A DNA stretch of 64,000 nt. It comes from JASHUC01 sp035523875 (GTDB lineage Bacteria > Pseudomonadota > Gammaproteobacteria > Steroidobacterales > Steroidobacteraceae). The stretch lies in contig DATKPY010000002.1 of the NCBI GenBank assembly GCA_035523875.1, positions 201,909 through 265,908 of the forward strand. Direction: 5' to 3'. This document shows, one piece after another, positions 40,961 to 51,665 of the stretch; the stretch's first letter is position 1; every line of letters starts with the position of its first letter. A program made the position numbers and the translations under genes. The notes beneath the pieces are model-generated. The model was not told the DNA's origin and did not search any database. It saw only the letters and a list, made by a program, of their open reading frames with translations.

Positions 40961-42100
40961 CTAGGATCCGACCAGCTTGCGGTGAGAGTAAAGGGACATG
41001 ACGACGCCGAAGCCCGCGAGCAGCGTCACCATCGAGGTGCCGCCGTAGCTCACGAGCGGCAGCGGCACGCCGACGACGGGCAGCAGCCCGCTCACCATGC
41101 CGGCATTGATGAAGACGTAGACGAAGAAGGTGAGCGCGAGCGATCCGGCGAGCAGCCGCGCGAAGGTGTCTTGTGTCTGGGTGGCGAGATAGAGCGCGCG
41201 TGCCACGACGAACAGGTAGAGCGTGAGCAGCAGAATCTGCCCCAGCATGCCAAACTCCTCGCCGATCACCGCGAAGATGAAATCGGTCGAGCGCTCGGGG
41301 AGGAAGTCGAGCTGCGCCTGGCTGCCGTTCATCCAGCCCTTGCCGAACACGCCACCCGAGCCGATCGCAATGGTCGATTGAATGATGTGGTAGCCCGCAC
41401 CGAGCGGGTCGGTCTGGGGATTGATGAAGGTGAGCACGCGCTCCTTCTGATAGCCGTGCAGAAAGTGCCAGCCGACCCAGCCACCGAGCGCGGCGAGCGC
41501 GCCGAGCGCGGCCATGATGCGCACCTGGAGCCCGGCCATCACGACGACGAGCGCCCCGGCGGCGATGATGAGCGCACCCGTGCCAAGGTCCGGCTGCAGC
41601 ACCACGAGCCCCGCAGGCACCACGATGAGGATCGCGAGGAGCAAGAGCGAGCCGAAGCTCGGCGGCAGCGGCCGCTCGTGCAGATACCAGGCGCACATCA
41701 TGGGCACCCCGAGCTTCATGAGCTCGGAGGGCTGGAAGCGCACGATCCCGAGGTCGAGCCAGCGCTGCGCGCCCTTGCCGATGTAGCCGATCGCGGCGAC
41801 GACCAGCAGCATCAGGATCCCGAGGGCGTAGATCCAGGGAGAGCTGCGGCGCAGCACATTCGGGTTGAGCTGCGCGAGCGCGAGCATCGCGGCCGCGCCC
41901 ATCGTGAGATGCCCGATCTGCCGCAGCACCGTGCCCAAGCTCTGGCCGGATGCGCTGTAGAGCACGAACAGCCCGTAGACCGCGATCAGGGCGAGCCCGA
42001 TGAGCAGCGGCCCATCGAGCTTGAGCGCGAGCAGCATCCGCGCCGTGCCGGTGACCGTGCGGCGTGCGCGAGAGGTGTCGGAGAGCTCCTCGTAGATCAT
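40961..42100 (-). CDS. rodA: Rod-shape glycosyltransferase RodA (SEDS)
   Basis: A 379-residue SEDS-family peptidoglycan polymerase working with PBP2 in the elongasome. Ten hydrophobic segments; signatures QPSELMKLG, LQPDLGTGALI, FLPERSTDFIFAVIGEEFG (with the catalytic Asp region) and PLPLVSYGGTSM. Length matches E. coli (370). ATG 42100 overlaps the mrdA stop (ATGA), so the longer open frame upstream is not used. Confidence 0.97.
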   Translation of the reverse strand: MIYEELSDTSRARRTVTGTARMLLALKLDGPLLIGLALIAVYGLFVLYSASGQSLGTVLRQIGHLTMGAAAMLALAQLNPNVLRRSSPWIYALGILMLLVVAAIGYIGKGAQRWLDLGIVRFQPSELMKLGVPMMCAWYLHERPLPPSFGSLLLLAILIVVPAGLVVLQPDLGTGALIIAAGALVVVMAGLQVRIMAALGALAALGGWVGWHFLHGYQKERVLTFINPQTDPLGAGYHIIQSTIAIGSGGVFGKGWMNGSQAQLDFLPERSTDFIFAVIGEEFGMLGQILLLTLYLFVVARALYLATQTQDTFARLLAGSLALTFFVYVFINAGMVSGLLPVVGVPLPLVSYGGTSMVTLLAGFGVVMSLYSHRKLVGS

Positions 42101-44082
42101 CGGTCCACGACCTCGGGCCGCGCCTCCGTGCTGAATGCGGTCTTGAGCTCGGTGCCCGCGGTGACGGGACTCGTGCGCGGCACGAACTGCGGCTTGAGCT
42201 TCCCGTCGGGGCCAAGGAGATAGGCGTCGAGGACCTTGCGCGCGACGGGCGCGGCGCCGCTCGAGCCGAAGCCCGCATTCTCCACGATCACGGCGACGGC
42301 GATGCGCGGCGCCTCGGCGGGCGCGAACGCGACGAACCAGGCATGGTCGCGCAGCCGCTCGGCGATGTCCTTGGCGTTGTACTTCGCGTTCTGTGCGACG
42401 GTGAAAACCTGCGCCGTGCCGGTCTTGCCGGCGGCGTCGTACGCATCGCCCTTGAAGGCGGCCCAGGCGGTGCCGCAGTAGCGGTCGCAACGCGTGGTGC
42501 CGATCATTGCATTGATCACGATCGACCAGTCCGCGTCGGCCACGCCGAGGATCGGCTTGCCCTCCACCGGAGCGAGCCAGCGGGTGTGGCCGTCGGGGTC
42601 GCGAATTCCCTTGACCAGGCGCGGGCGAAAGCTCCGGCCGCGCTCACCGATGACGCCGGCGATATGCGCGAGCTGCAGCGGCGTCACCAGCAGATAGCCC
42701 TGTCCGATGCCGAGATTGACCGTGTCTCCGGGGAACCACGGCTGGTCCTCGGGGTGCTTGAAAACCTTGCGTTTCCATGCCGGACTCGGCAGCAGGCCCG
42801 CCTTCTCGCCGCCGATGTCGATCCCGGTCTCCTCGCCATAGCCGAGGGGCGCCAAGAACGCATCGATCCGATCTATCCCGAGCGTTGCGGCGAGCCCGTA
42901 GAAGTACACGTCGGAGGAGCGCGAGATCGCCTCCGCGAGCGTGAGCAGGCCACGCGGCTCGCCCTTGTCCGAGCGGAACAGGTGACGGCTGTGCGGCAGA
43001 TGGAACACCCCGTTGCACAGAATCTTGCGGTCCGGATCGACCGCGTGGTCGGTGAGCGCCGCGAGCGCGAGTGCCGGCTTGATCGTCGAGCCCGACGGGT
43101 ACGTTCCGCGCAGCGCACGATCCAGCAGCGGCCGGTCGGGATCGTCCGCGAGCGCGGCATATTGCGTGCGAGTGATGCCGCGGGCGAAGTCGTTGGGATC
43201 GAAGGACGGATGGCTCGTGAGCGCGAGCACGTCGCCGGTCGTGGGATCGAGCGCCACCACTGCGCCGCGATGATCGCCGAGCGCCTGCTCCGCGGCCTCC
43301 TGCGTCTTCAGGTCGAGCGCGAGCACGAGATCGTCCCCCGCGACCGGCGCCTCGGTCTTCAGCTCACCGCTCAACGCGCCCACCTTGTCGACCGAGCGGC
43401 CCTGGGCGTTGACGAGGATCTCGCGAAAGCCGTTGGTGCCGTGGAGCCTCGATTCATAGGCGCTCTCGACGCCGAGCTTACCGATGAGCGTGGTGCCCGC
43501 GTAGGCCGCGCTGTCGATGTGCGCCAGATCCTGCTCGCTGATCGCGCTCACGTAGCCGATCGCGTGCACGGCGAGCGGACCGAAGGGATACAGGCGTGTC
43601 TGGCGGGTCTTGATGTCCACGCCCGGAAACTCGAAGCGCTGCACGGCAAAGCGTGCCACGTCCTCATCCGACATGCGCAGGCGGATGGGAACGCTGTCGA
43701 AGCTGCGCCGCGAGTAGATCTCGCGGCGCACCTCCGGAAGCTCATCGGAAGAGAGCATACCGATCCCGACCAGCCGCCGCAGGGTCCCGTCGAGATCCGG
43801 CACTTCCTCGCGCACGAGCTCGAGCTGGTAGGCGGGGCGCCCGGTCGCGAGGAGCGCTCCGTTGCGGTCGAACATCAAACCACGCGCCGCCGGAATCGGC
43901 TCGACGCGCACCCGATTGCCCTGGGAGAGCTGAGCATAGTAGTCGTGGCGGACGACCTGCAGCACGAACAGCCGTGCGCACAGCGCGACCACCGCGAGCG
44001 CGATGAGTGCGCCGGCGGCCAGCGAGCGGCGGTCGAACAGCCGCTGCTCGCGCCAATGATCCTTGATCCGTACCGTCGTCAT
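42097..44082 (-). CDS. mrdA: Penicillin-binding protein 2
   Basis: A 661-residue class B transpeptidase that cross-links side-wall peptidoglycan. Membrane anchor about 25-45, pedestal domain, then the transpeptidase with YPSGSTIKPALALA (active-site S-x-x-K), SRSSDVYFYGLA (SSD motif) and AGKTGTAQV (KTG). Length near E. coli PBP2 (633) with a short C-terminal addition. Between mreD and rodA in the elongation operon. Confidence 0.97.
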   Translation of the reverse strand: MTTVRIKDHWREQRLFDRRSLAAGALIALAVVALCARLFVLQVVRHDYYAQLSQGNRVRVEPIPAARGLMFDRNGALLATGRPAYQLELVREEVPDLDGTLRRLVGIGMLSSDELPEVRREIYSRRSFDSVPIRLRMSDEDVARFAVQRFEFPGVDIKTRQTRLYPFGPLAVHAIGYVSAISEQDLAHIDSAAYAGTTLIGKLGVESAYESRLHGTNGFREILVNAQGRSVDKVGALSGELKTEAPVAGDDLVLALDLKTQEAAEQALGDHRGAVVALDPTTGDVLALTSHPSFDPNDFARGITRTQYAALADDPDRPLLDRALRGTYPSGSTIKPALALAALTDHAVDPDRKILCNGVFHLPHSRHLFRSDKGEPRGLLTLAEAISRSSDVYFYGLAATLGIDRIDAFLAPLGYGEETGIDIGGEKAGLLPSPAWKRKVFKHPEDQPWFPGDTVNLGIGQGYLLVTPLQLAHIAGVIGERGRSFRPRLVKGIRDPDGHTRWLAPVEGKPILGVADADWSIVINAMIGTTRCDRYCGTAWAAFKGDAYDAAGKTGTAQVFTVAQNAKYNAKDIAERLRDHAWFVAFAPAEAPRIAVAVIVENAGFGSSGAAPVARKVLDAYLLGPDGKLKPQFVPRTSPVTAGTELKTAFSTEARPEVVDR

Positions 44083-44086
44083 CGCA

Positions 44087-44566
44087 TCAGCGCTGGCCGT
44101 GGCTGCGCTCGAGCACCGCGGTCGTGAGCGGCCAGAGGAGCGCGCCCGTTACCGCATGCACCCAGCGCAGGGGGTTCGTGAGCGGATGGCCGCTCCACCC
44201 GTCGATCGCGAAGACGATGAACTCGTAGACGATGAGAGCGGCAAAGACGATGAGCGCCTGCTGAAAGGCAGGCTTGGAGCGGATTTTCTGGTGCTCGCGC
44301 ACGGCCACGTAGCTTATCGTCGTCAGCGCGAGCGCATGCTGTCCGAGAACTGCGCCACGAAACACATCGAGCGCGAGCCCGGAGACGAAGCCGAGTCCGA
44401 GCCCCCCGGCGCGCGGCGCCGCGATGGACCAGTATAGAACCGTGAGGACGAGGAACGCAGGCCGCACGACCGCTAGCCAGGTCGGAAGCGGCAGCACGGT
44501 GAGCGCGAGCGCGACGAGCGCCGTGGCCGCCATGCGTCCGCGGGGCTGTCTTTCGCGGGCGCTCAC
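44087..44566 (-). CDS. mreD: Rod-shape protein MreD
   Basis: A 159-residue integral membrane protein with about five hydrophobic segments (E. coli MreD 162). LYWSIAAPRAGGLGLGFVSGLALDVFRGAVLGQHAL contains the family pattern W-x-x-A-x-P ... G-x-x-x-G-x-x-x-D. The GTG start overlaps the mreC stop (GTGA). Scaffold of the MreBCD-RodA-PBP2 complex. Confidence 0.93.
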   Translation of the reverse strand: MSARERQPRGRMAATALVALALTVLPLPTWLAVVRPAFLVLTVLYWSIAAPRAGGLGLGFVSGLALDVFRGAVLGQHALALTTISYVAVREHQKIRSKPAFQQALIVFAALIVYEFIVFAIDGWSGHPLTNPLRWVHAVTGALLWPLTTAVLERSHGQR

Positions 44567-45693
44567 GGCGGCGGCTCCGCCTGCGGCGTGGCCGGGTGCG
44601 GGGAGGCATGCGCGGCGGGGTGCGAGGTCGGGACCGGGGCCCGGGCCGGGGCCGGGACGGGGCGCGGCGCACGAGCGCCGTGCGTGCGCGCGGCAGCGGC
44701 GCCGGCGGCCGGCGTCGGCGGATGCGCCGCGGCCGCGGCGGCGGTCGCGCTTCCGGGCACCTGCTGCGGCTGGAAGGCGGGGTTACCGGTGCTCAAGCCG
44801 CCTTCCTCGCCGCCGTCTCGCGCGAGTGCGCTCGGGGCTGCCGGGTGATCGGGGCGGAACCACACGAGCATGACTTCGCGCAGCTTATCGAGCTGCGCGA
44901 GCGGTCGGGCGCGGATCTGCGCAAGCGGCTGCACCGCATCGTGCCGCACCTCGGTCACGCGCGCGACCGGGTAGCCCTGCGGGAAGACCCCGCCCAAGCC
45001 GGAGGTGACGAGCAGGTCGCCGGGCTTCACGTCCGCGTTCGCCGGCAGATAGGGCAGGGCGAGCGATTGCGGATCACCCGTTCCGACGGCGATGGTGCGC
45101 ACGCCGGTGCGCTCGATCTGCACCGGCACCGCATGCTCCGGATCGGTGATGAGGATGACTTCCGCGCTCCAGGGGCCGACGTGGATCGTTTGCCCGAGCA
45201 GTCCGTGACTGTCGAGCACGGCTTGCGCTTTGAAGACCCCGTTGCGCGCGCCGCGGTTGATGAGCACGCGCTGGCGCAGACTATCGAGCTCGACGTTGAC
45301 GATCTCCGCGACGAGCCAGCGGTCGGCAACCGGCGGCAGCGCCGCGCGCAGTCCGCGCAGCTCGCCGTTCTCGCGTGCGAGCGCCTCGAAGCGCAGGGTC
45401 TGTATCTCGAGCGCCCGCTCGCGTGCGCGGAGGGCGGCGTTCTCGGCGCGCAGCTCCTCGCGCGTCTGCAGGCTCGCCTCGATCCAGCGCCACGCGGCCG
45501 TGGGCGAGCTCACCGCAAGTTGCAGGGGGTAGGCGGTGCCGCTCAAGAAGTAGCGCGCCTGCTCGAGCCAGCCGCGGCGCTGGTCGAGGAACATGAGTAC
45601 GATCGCGAGCACCGCGTAGAGCGTGAAGCGAAATCCCGGTGAGGTCCCGCGCCCCGGCGATGATCGGTATGCCCCTGCCGCGAAAGCTGCCAT
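44563..45693 (-). CDS. mreC: Rod-shape protein MreC with long Ala/Pro tail
   Basis: A 376-residue protein: one TM segment (about 22-38), a coiled coil (about 75-110, REELRAENAALRARERALE), then the double beta-barrel MreC core to about 290 (VLINRGARNGVFKAQAVLDSHGLLGQT, LVTSGLGGVFPQGYPVARV). Residues about 290-376 are an added tail of Ala, Pro, His and Thr with no predicted fold, which would lie in the periplasm. MreC links MreB to PBP2. Start has GGAG 3 nt upstream. Confidence 0.94.
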   Translation of the reverse strand: MAAFAAGAYRSSPGRGTSPGFRFTLYAVLAIVLMFLDQRRGWLEQARYFLSGTAYPLQLAVSSPTAAWRWIEASLQTREELRAENAALRARERALEIQTLRFEALARENGELRGLRAALPPVADRWLVAEIVNVELDSLRQRVLINRGARNGVFKAQAVLDSHGLLGQTIHVGPWSAEVILITDPEHAVPVQIERTGVRTIAVGTGDPQSLALPYLPANADVKPGDLLVTSGLGGVFPQGYPVARVTEVRHDAVQPLAQIRARPLAQLDKLREVMLVWFRPDHPAAPSALARDGGEEGGLSTGNPAFQPQQVPGSATAAAAAAHPPTPAAGAAAARTHGARAPRPVPAPARAPVPTSHPAAHASPHPATPQAEPPP

Positions 45694-45725
45694 GTTCTCC
45701 GTTCCGCGCGGTTGGGGTGGGGCGT

Positions 45726-45778
45726 CTAATCCTCTCGGGCGAGGGACTGAGTCCGAGCGGATGAGACGCCTGACTCGG
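45726..45778 (-). other. Inverted repeat in the mreB-mreC gap
   Basis: In the 114-bp gap, GGCGTCT and AGACGCC flank about 40 bp that holds a small GGAC-TGA-GTCC hairpin. It could be an attenuator that keeps mreB levels above mreCD, as differential expression is known for these genes; there is no T-run, so this is weak. Confidence 0.25.
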
Positions 45779-45807
45779 TCCGCAACGCAGCGTCAGTGAG
45801 GTTGTGC

Positions 45808-46851
45808 CTACTCGAGACCGAAGTGTCCCGGTCCGAGCTCGTCCATCAACTCGAGAATGCGCCCGCCGCCGCGCGCGACGCACGTGAGCGGATCGTCCGC
45901 CACCACGACCGGGAGTCCGGTCTCCTCCGTCAGAAGCTTGTCAATGTCGCGGAGCAGCGCCCCGCCGCCGGTGAGCACGATACCGCGCTCGGCCACATCC
46001 GCGCCGAGTTCCGGGGGCGTCTGTTCCAGGGCCTGCTTGACCGCACCGACGATGCTCTGCAGCGGCTCCTGGAGAGCCTCGAGGATCTCGTTGCTGTTCA
46101 GCGTGAAGCTGCGGGGCACGCCCTCGGAAAGATTGCGGCCCTTGACCGAGAGCTCGCGCACCTGCTGTCCGGGGTACGCCGAGCCGATCTCGATCTTGAT
46201 GCGCTCGGCCGTGGCCTCGCCGATCAGGATGCCGTAGTTGCGCCGCACATAGTTGCCGATCGCATCGTCGAAGCGATCCCCGCCGATGCGCGCCGAGTTG
46301 GCGTAGACGATGCCGTTCAGCGACAGGACGGCGACCTCCGAGGTGCCGCCGCCGATGTCGAGCACCATCGAGCCGCGTGCTTCGTGCACGGGAAGTCCCG
46401 CGCCCACCGCCGCGGCCATCGGCTCGCTCACGATCGCGACGTTCCGCGCCCCGGCGCCCTCGGCCGATTCGCGGATGGCGCGCCGCTCCACCTGGGTGGA
46501 GCCGAACGGCACGCACACGAGCACGCGCGGGGAAGGCTTGAGCATCCGGTTGCCGTGCACCTTGTTGATAAAGTACTGCAGCATCTTCTCGGTGTAGGTG
46601 AAGTCGGCGATGACGCCGTCCTTCATCGGACGCACCGCGGTGATGTGCCCGGGTGTGCGCCCGAGCATGCCCTTCGCCTCCGAGCCGACGGCGACGATGA
46701 CCTTGCCGCCGCGGGTGGGCTCGTCCTGCACGGCCACCACCGATGGCTCGTTGAGCACGATGCCCTTGTCGCGAACGTAGATGAGCGTGTTGGCCGTGCC
46801 CAGATCGATCGAGAGATCGCTGGAGAAATAGCCGCGCAAGCGTTTGAACAT
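45808..46851 (-). CDS. mreB: Actin-like cell-shape protein MreB
   Basis: A 347-residue bacterial actin, same length as E. coli MreB. ATP-site motifs: SIDLGTANTLIYV (phosphate 1), VLDIGGGTSEVAVLS (phosphate 2), VLTGGGALLRDID (adenosine). Signature VCVPFGSTQVERRAIRESAEGAGA. It guides side-wall synthesis. First gene of mreB-mreC-mreD-mrdA-rodA-mltB-rlpA, divergent from gatC. Confidence 0.98.
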   Translation of the reverse strand: MFKRLRGYFSSDLSIDLGTANTLIYVRDKGIVLNEPSVVAVQDEPTRGGKVIVAVGSEAKGMLGRTPGHITAVRPMKDGVIADFTYTEKMLQYFINKVHGNRMLKPSPRVLVCVPFGSTQVERRAIRESAEGAGARNVAIVSEPMAAAVGAGLPVHEARGSMVLDIGGGTSEVAVLSLNGIVYANSARIGGDRFDDAIGNYVRRNYGILIGEATAERIKIEIGSAYPGQQVRELSVKGRNLSEGVPRSFTLNSNEILEALQEPLQSIVGAVKQALEQTPPELGADVAERGIVLTGGGALLRDIDKLLTEETGLPVVVADDPLTCVARGGGRILELMDELGPGHFGLE

Positions 46852-46901
46852 GAAGCGACCGGAGAACTGGCGACCGGGAGGGACCCCTTAAAGTGGCGGG
46901 T

Positions 46902-46930
46902 AACATATCAACCGACACGACATTGAGCAA
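46902..46930 (-). promoter_or_regulatory. Candidate sigma-70 promoter for mreB
   Basis: On the - strand TTGCTC (46930-46925), 17-bp spacer, TATGTT (46907-46902). The start would be near 46895, giving a leader of about 45 nt. It interleaves with the gatC promoter on the other strand. Confidence 0.4.
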
Positions 46931-46945
46931 GGCGAGGTGTATGAT
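46917..46945 (+). promoter_or_regulatory. Candidate sigma-70 promoter for gatCAB
   Basis: ACGACA (46917-46922), 17-bp spacer, TATGAT (46940-46945); start expected near 46952, about 35 nt before the gatC ATG. The -10 matches 5 of 6 and the -35 4 of 6 consensus bases. Confidence 0.45.
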
Positions 46946-46986
46946 TCCGCGCCGTTTTTTCTGCAGTCTGCGACGCCGTTCAGACT

Positions 46987-47271
46987 ATGAATCGCACCGA
47001 GATCGAAACGATTGCCCACCTGGCGCGACTCGCGCTCGATGAGGCGGAGATTCCGGCCTACCAGGAAAATCTCTCGCGTATCCTCGCCTTCGTGGGCGAG
47101 CTCGAGCGCGCCGAGACCGCCGCCGTGGCACCGATGGCGCATCCGCTCGCGGGCCTCACGCAGCGGCTGCGCGCGGACGCCGTGACTGAACGCGACAATC
47201 GCGAGCGATATCAGGAGAATGCACCGCAGGTGCAGGCGGGGCTGTACCTCGTGCCGAAGGTGATCGAGTAG
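46987..47271 (+). CDS. gatC: Asp/Glu-tRNA amidotransferase subunit C
   Basis: A 94-residue GatC (usual length about 95) with the signature IETIAHLARLALDEAEIPAYQENLSRILAFV and a C-terminal LRADAVTE...NAPQ segment. It clamps GatA and GatB together in the enzyme that makes Gln-tRNAGln and Asn-tRNAAsn from mischarged precursors. Followed by gatA after 5 nt. Confidence 0.96.
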   Translation: MNRTEIETIAHLARLALDEAEIPAYQENLSRILAFVGELERAETAAVAPMAHPLAGLTQRLRADAVTERDNRERYQENAPQVQAGLYLVPKVIE

Positions 47272-47276
47272 CTGGC

Positions 47277-48736
47277 ATGGAACTGCACACGCGCACGCTC
47301 ACCGAGCTCGCACGGGGGCTCGCCGCGCGGGAGTTCTCCGCGGTCGAGCTCGCGCGCGCGCTGCTCGAGCGAATCGAGCGCGCGCAGCGCCCCCTCAATG
47401 CCCTGATCTCGGTCACCGCCGACGGCGCGCTCGCGCAGGCTGCGGCTGCGGACCGCGAGATCGCGGCCGGGCACGCCGGCCCGCTCACCGGCATCCCGCT
47501 CGTTCACAAGGACATCTTCTGTACCGAGGGGGTGCGCACCACCTGTGGCTCGCGCATGCTCGAGAATTTCATCGCGCCGTACGATGCGACCGTGGTGGCG
47601 AAGCTCAAGCGAGCCGGGATGGTGATGCTCGGCAAGGCGAACATGGACGAGTTCGCGATGGGCTCTTCGAACGAGACGAGCTTCTTCGGTCCGGTGCGCA
47701 ACCCCTGGAACACCCGTCTGGTGCCCGGCGGCTCCTCCGGCGGCTCGGCGGCGGCGGTCGCGGCCCGGCTCACTCCGGCGGCGACCGCGACGGACACCGG
47801 CGGGTCCATCCGCCAACCCGCGGCGCTCTGCGGCGTGACGGGGATCAAGCCCACCTACGGGCGCGTGTCGCGCTACGGAATGATCGCCTTCGCCTCGAGC
47901 CTCGATCAGGGTGGCATCCTCACCACGAGCGCGGAGGACGCTGCGCTCGTGCTCGGGACGATGGCCGGGTTCGATCCACGCGATTCGACGAGCGTCGAGC
48001 GTCCGGTGCCCGACTACCGCGCGGAGCTCGGCGCATCGATCGCGGGGTTGCGGATCGGGCTGCTGAAGGAGTTCTTCGAGGAGGGCCTGGAGCCGGAGAG
48101 CGGACAACGCGTACGCGATGCGCTCACGGCCTTCGAGCGGCTCGGCGCGAAGCTCAAGGAAGTGAGCCTCCCGAGCATCGCGCTCTCGGTGCCCGCCTAC
48201 TACGTCGTCGCCCCGGCCGAGTGCTCGTCGAATCTCGCGCGGTACGACGGCGTGCGCTTCGGCTACCGTTGCCAGGATCCGCGCGATCTCGCCGATCTGT
48301 ACCGGCGCACGCGCGGCGAAGGGTTCGGCGCCGAAGTCAAGCGGCGGATCATGACCGGCACCTACGTGCTCTCGGCCGGATACTACGATGCGTACTACCT
48401 CAAGGCGCAGAAGGTGCGCCAGCTGATCGCGAGCGACTTCGAGCGCGCCTTCGGCGAAGTGGACGTGATCATGGGGCCGACCACGCCGACCCCGGCCTTC
48501 GAGCTCGGAGCGAAGACGGCCGACCCGATCACGATGTACTTGAACGACATCTACACGATCGGCGCGAACCTGGCGGGGTTGCCCGCGATGTCGATTCCCT
48601 GCGGCTTTGCGGGCGAGCTGCCGGTCGGATTGCAGCTGATCGGTCCGCACTTCGCGGAAGCGCGGCTCCTCAATGCAGCCCACGCCTATCAGCGCGAGAC
48701 CGACTGGCACCGGCGCATCCCCCCGGGGTACGCGTG

Positions 48737-48737
<1 letters not shown>
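47277..48737 (+). CDS. gatA: Asp/Glu-tRNA amidotransferase subunit A
   Basis: A 486-residue amidase-signature enzyme that releases ammonia from glutamine for GatB. The Ser-cisSer-Lys triad is visible: Lys in LVHKDIFCTEG, cis-Ser in GGSSGGSAAAVAARL and the nucleophile in TDTGGSIRQPAALCG. Length matches the family. Stop overlaps the gatB ATG by one base. Confidence 0.97.
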
Positions 48738-50179
<1,442 letters not shown>

Positions 50180-50210
50180 GTTCACCGTCCGGCCCCCTCA
50201 TTCTGGGTGC

Positions 50211-51152
50211 ATGAGCGCATCGCTGACCGCCGGCGACGAGGTTCGCCGCTTCATCGTCGAAAACCGCCCCGTGCGGGGGCACTTCGTGCGCATGGAGCAC
50301 GCCTGGCGGGCGCTGCGGGAGCACTGCGACCACCCCCCCTGCGTGCGCGAGCTGCTCGGTCAAGCCGCGAGCGCCTCGGTGCTGCTCGCGGCGACGCTGA
50401 AGTTTCGCGGCACGCTCACCCTGCAGCTCCATGGCAACGGCAGCGCGCGGCTGCTCGTCGCACAGTGCACCCACGACTTCCGAGTCCGCGCGCTGGTGCG
50501 CGTCGAGGATCCCGCGCTCGACGCCGCGGGCGCGCAGGCGCGCGGAAGCCTCACGCGCGAGGTATTTCGCGGCCTCGTCGGGGAGGGCGGGCGCCTCGCC
50601 GTGACAGTGGAAGCCTCCGAGCGCGGTGGCCGCTACCAGGGCATCGTGCCCCTCGCCGGAGAATCGCTATCGGCCTGCCTCGAGCAGTATTTCGCCTCCT
50701 CGGAGCAGCTTCCGACGCGTGTGCGTCTCGCCGCGGACGAGCTGCACGCGGCAGGACTCCTGATCCAGCAGCTGCCCGGGCGCCGGGCGGCGGCGGAGGG
50801 CGAGGACACGGAGGCCGCCTGGCAGGATGCGCAGCGCGGCATCCGCACCGTCGAGCGCACCGAGCTGCTCGACTCGCCGGTCGAGCGCGTCCTCACGCGT
50901 AACTTCGGGCAGCAGGACCTGCGGCTCTTCTCCGGGGTGCCGGTGCGCTTCGAGTGCCGTTGCAATCCGCAGCGAGTCGTGCGGCTGCTGCGCGCGCTCG
51001 GTCCCGAGGAGGTGCGCGATGTGCTCAAGGAGCAGGGCGCGGTGACCGTGACCTGCGACTTCTGCAACCGCCCGTACCGCTTCGATGCGATCGACGTCGA
51101 GGGACTGTTCTCACCGGGCGTCGATCCGAGCGCGCCGTCCTCGCTTCATTGA
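50211..51152 (+). CDS. hslO: Redox-regulated chaperone Hsp33
   Basis: A 313-residue holdase activated by oxidation. The C-terminal zinc-binding switch is complete: C-x-C in FECRCNP and C-x-x-C in TCDFCNRPY. The N-terminal core shows VRELLGQAASASVLLAATLKFRGTLTLQL and GESLSACLEQYFASSEQLPT. Slightly longer than E. coli Hsp33 (292), with a charged insert RAAAEGEDTEAA. Convergent with the cyclophilin gene. Confidence 0.96.
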   Translation: MSASLTAGDEVRRFIVENRPVRGHFVRMEHAWRALREHCDHPPCVRELLGQAASASVLLAATLKFRGTLTLQLHGNGSARLLVAQCTHDFRVRALVRVEDPALDAAGAQARGSLTREVFRGLVGEGGRLAVTVEASERGGRYQGIVPLAGESLSACLEQYFASSEQLPTRVRLAADELHAAGLLIQQLPGRRAAAEGEDTEAAWQDAQRGIRTVERTELLDSPVERVLTRNFGQQDLRLFSGVPVRFECRCNPQRVVRLLRALGPEEVRDVLKEQGAVTVTCDFCNRPYRFDAIDVEGLFSPGVDPSAPSSLH

Positions 51153-51158
51153 GGTGGA

Positions 51159-51665
51159 CTAGGGCGCCTCGACGCGGCGCGCGGAGAGCACCGTCACGTC
51201 CTCGAGCGGCACGTCGTCGTGCCCGCGGCGACGGCCGGTGTCGCCGGTCGCGATGAGGTCGATCACCTCCATGCCCGCGGCGATGCGTCCGAAAACGGCG
51301 TAGCCGTACTGTCCGGGCTTGTGGTCGAGAAAAGCGTTGTCCGCGAGATTCACGAAGAACTGCGAGGTGGCGCTGTTCACATCGTTGGTGCGCGCCATCG
51401 AGAGCGTTCCGCGCTTGTTCTTGAGCCCGTTGTGCGCCTCGTTCTCGATCGGCTCGTGTGTCTCCTTGGGACGCAGTTCCGGGGTGAGCCCACCGCCCTG
51501 AATCATGAATCCCGGGATCACGCGGTGGAATACCGTGCCGTCGAAGAACTCCTCGTCCACGTAGCGCAGGAAGTTCGCGACCGTCTGCGGTGCCGCCGCC
51601 GAGTCGAGCTCGACGGTGAAATCACCGCGCGATGTCTTGAAGAGCACCTTCACTTCTATCCCCAT
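51159..51665 (-). CDS. Cyclophilin-type peptidyl-prolyl isomerase
   Basis: A 168-residue cytoplasmic cyclophilin of the PpiB type (E. coli PpiB 164): YVDEEFFDGTVFHRVIPGFMIQGGG carries the catalytic Arg and Phe, followed by GTLSMARTNDVNSATSQFFVNLADNAFLD and GYAVFGRIAAGMEVID. No signal peptide. ATG 51665 has GGAGG 5 nt upstream, so I do not use the longer open frame. It overlaps the end of prmC by 10 nt. Confidence 0.95.
   Translation of the reverse strand: MGIEVKVLFKTSRGDFTVELDSAAAPQTVANFLRYVDEEFFDGTVFHRVIPGFMIQGGGLTPELRPKETHEPIENEAHNGLKNKRGTLSMARTNDVNSATSQFFVNLADNAFLDHKPGQYGYAVFGRIAAGMEVIDLIATGDTGRRRGHDDVPLEDVTVLSARRVEAP

Noticed and set aside
46954..46960. T-run upstream of gatC as a terminator
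   Set aside because: No GC stem precedes it on either strand in the right position, and it lies within the leader of gatC.
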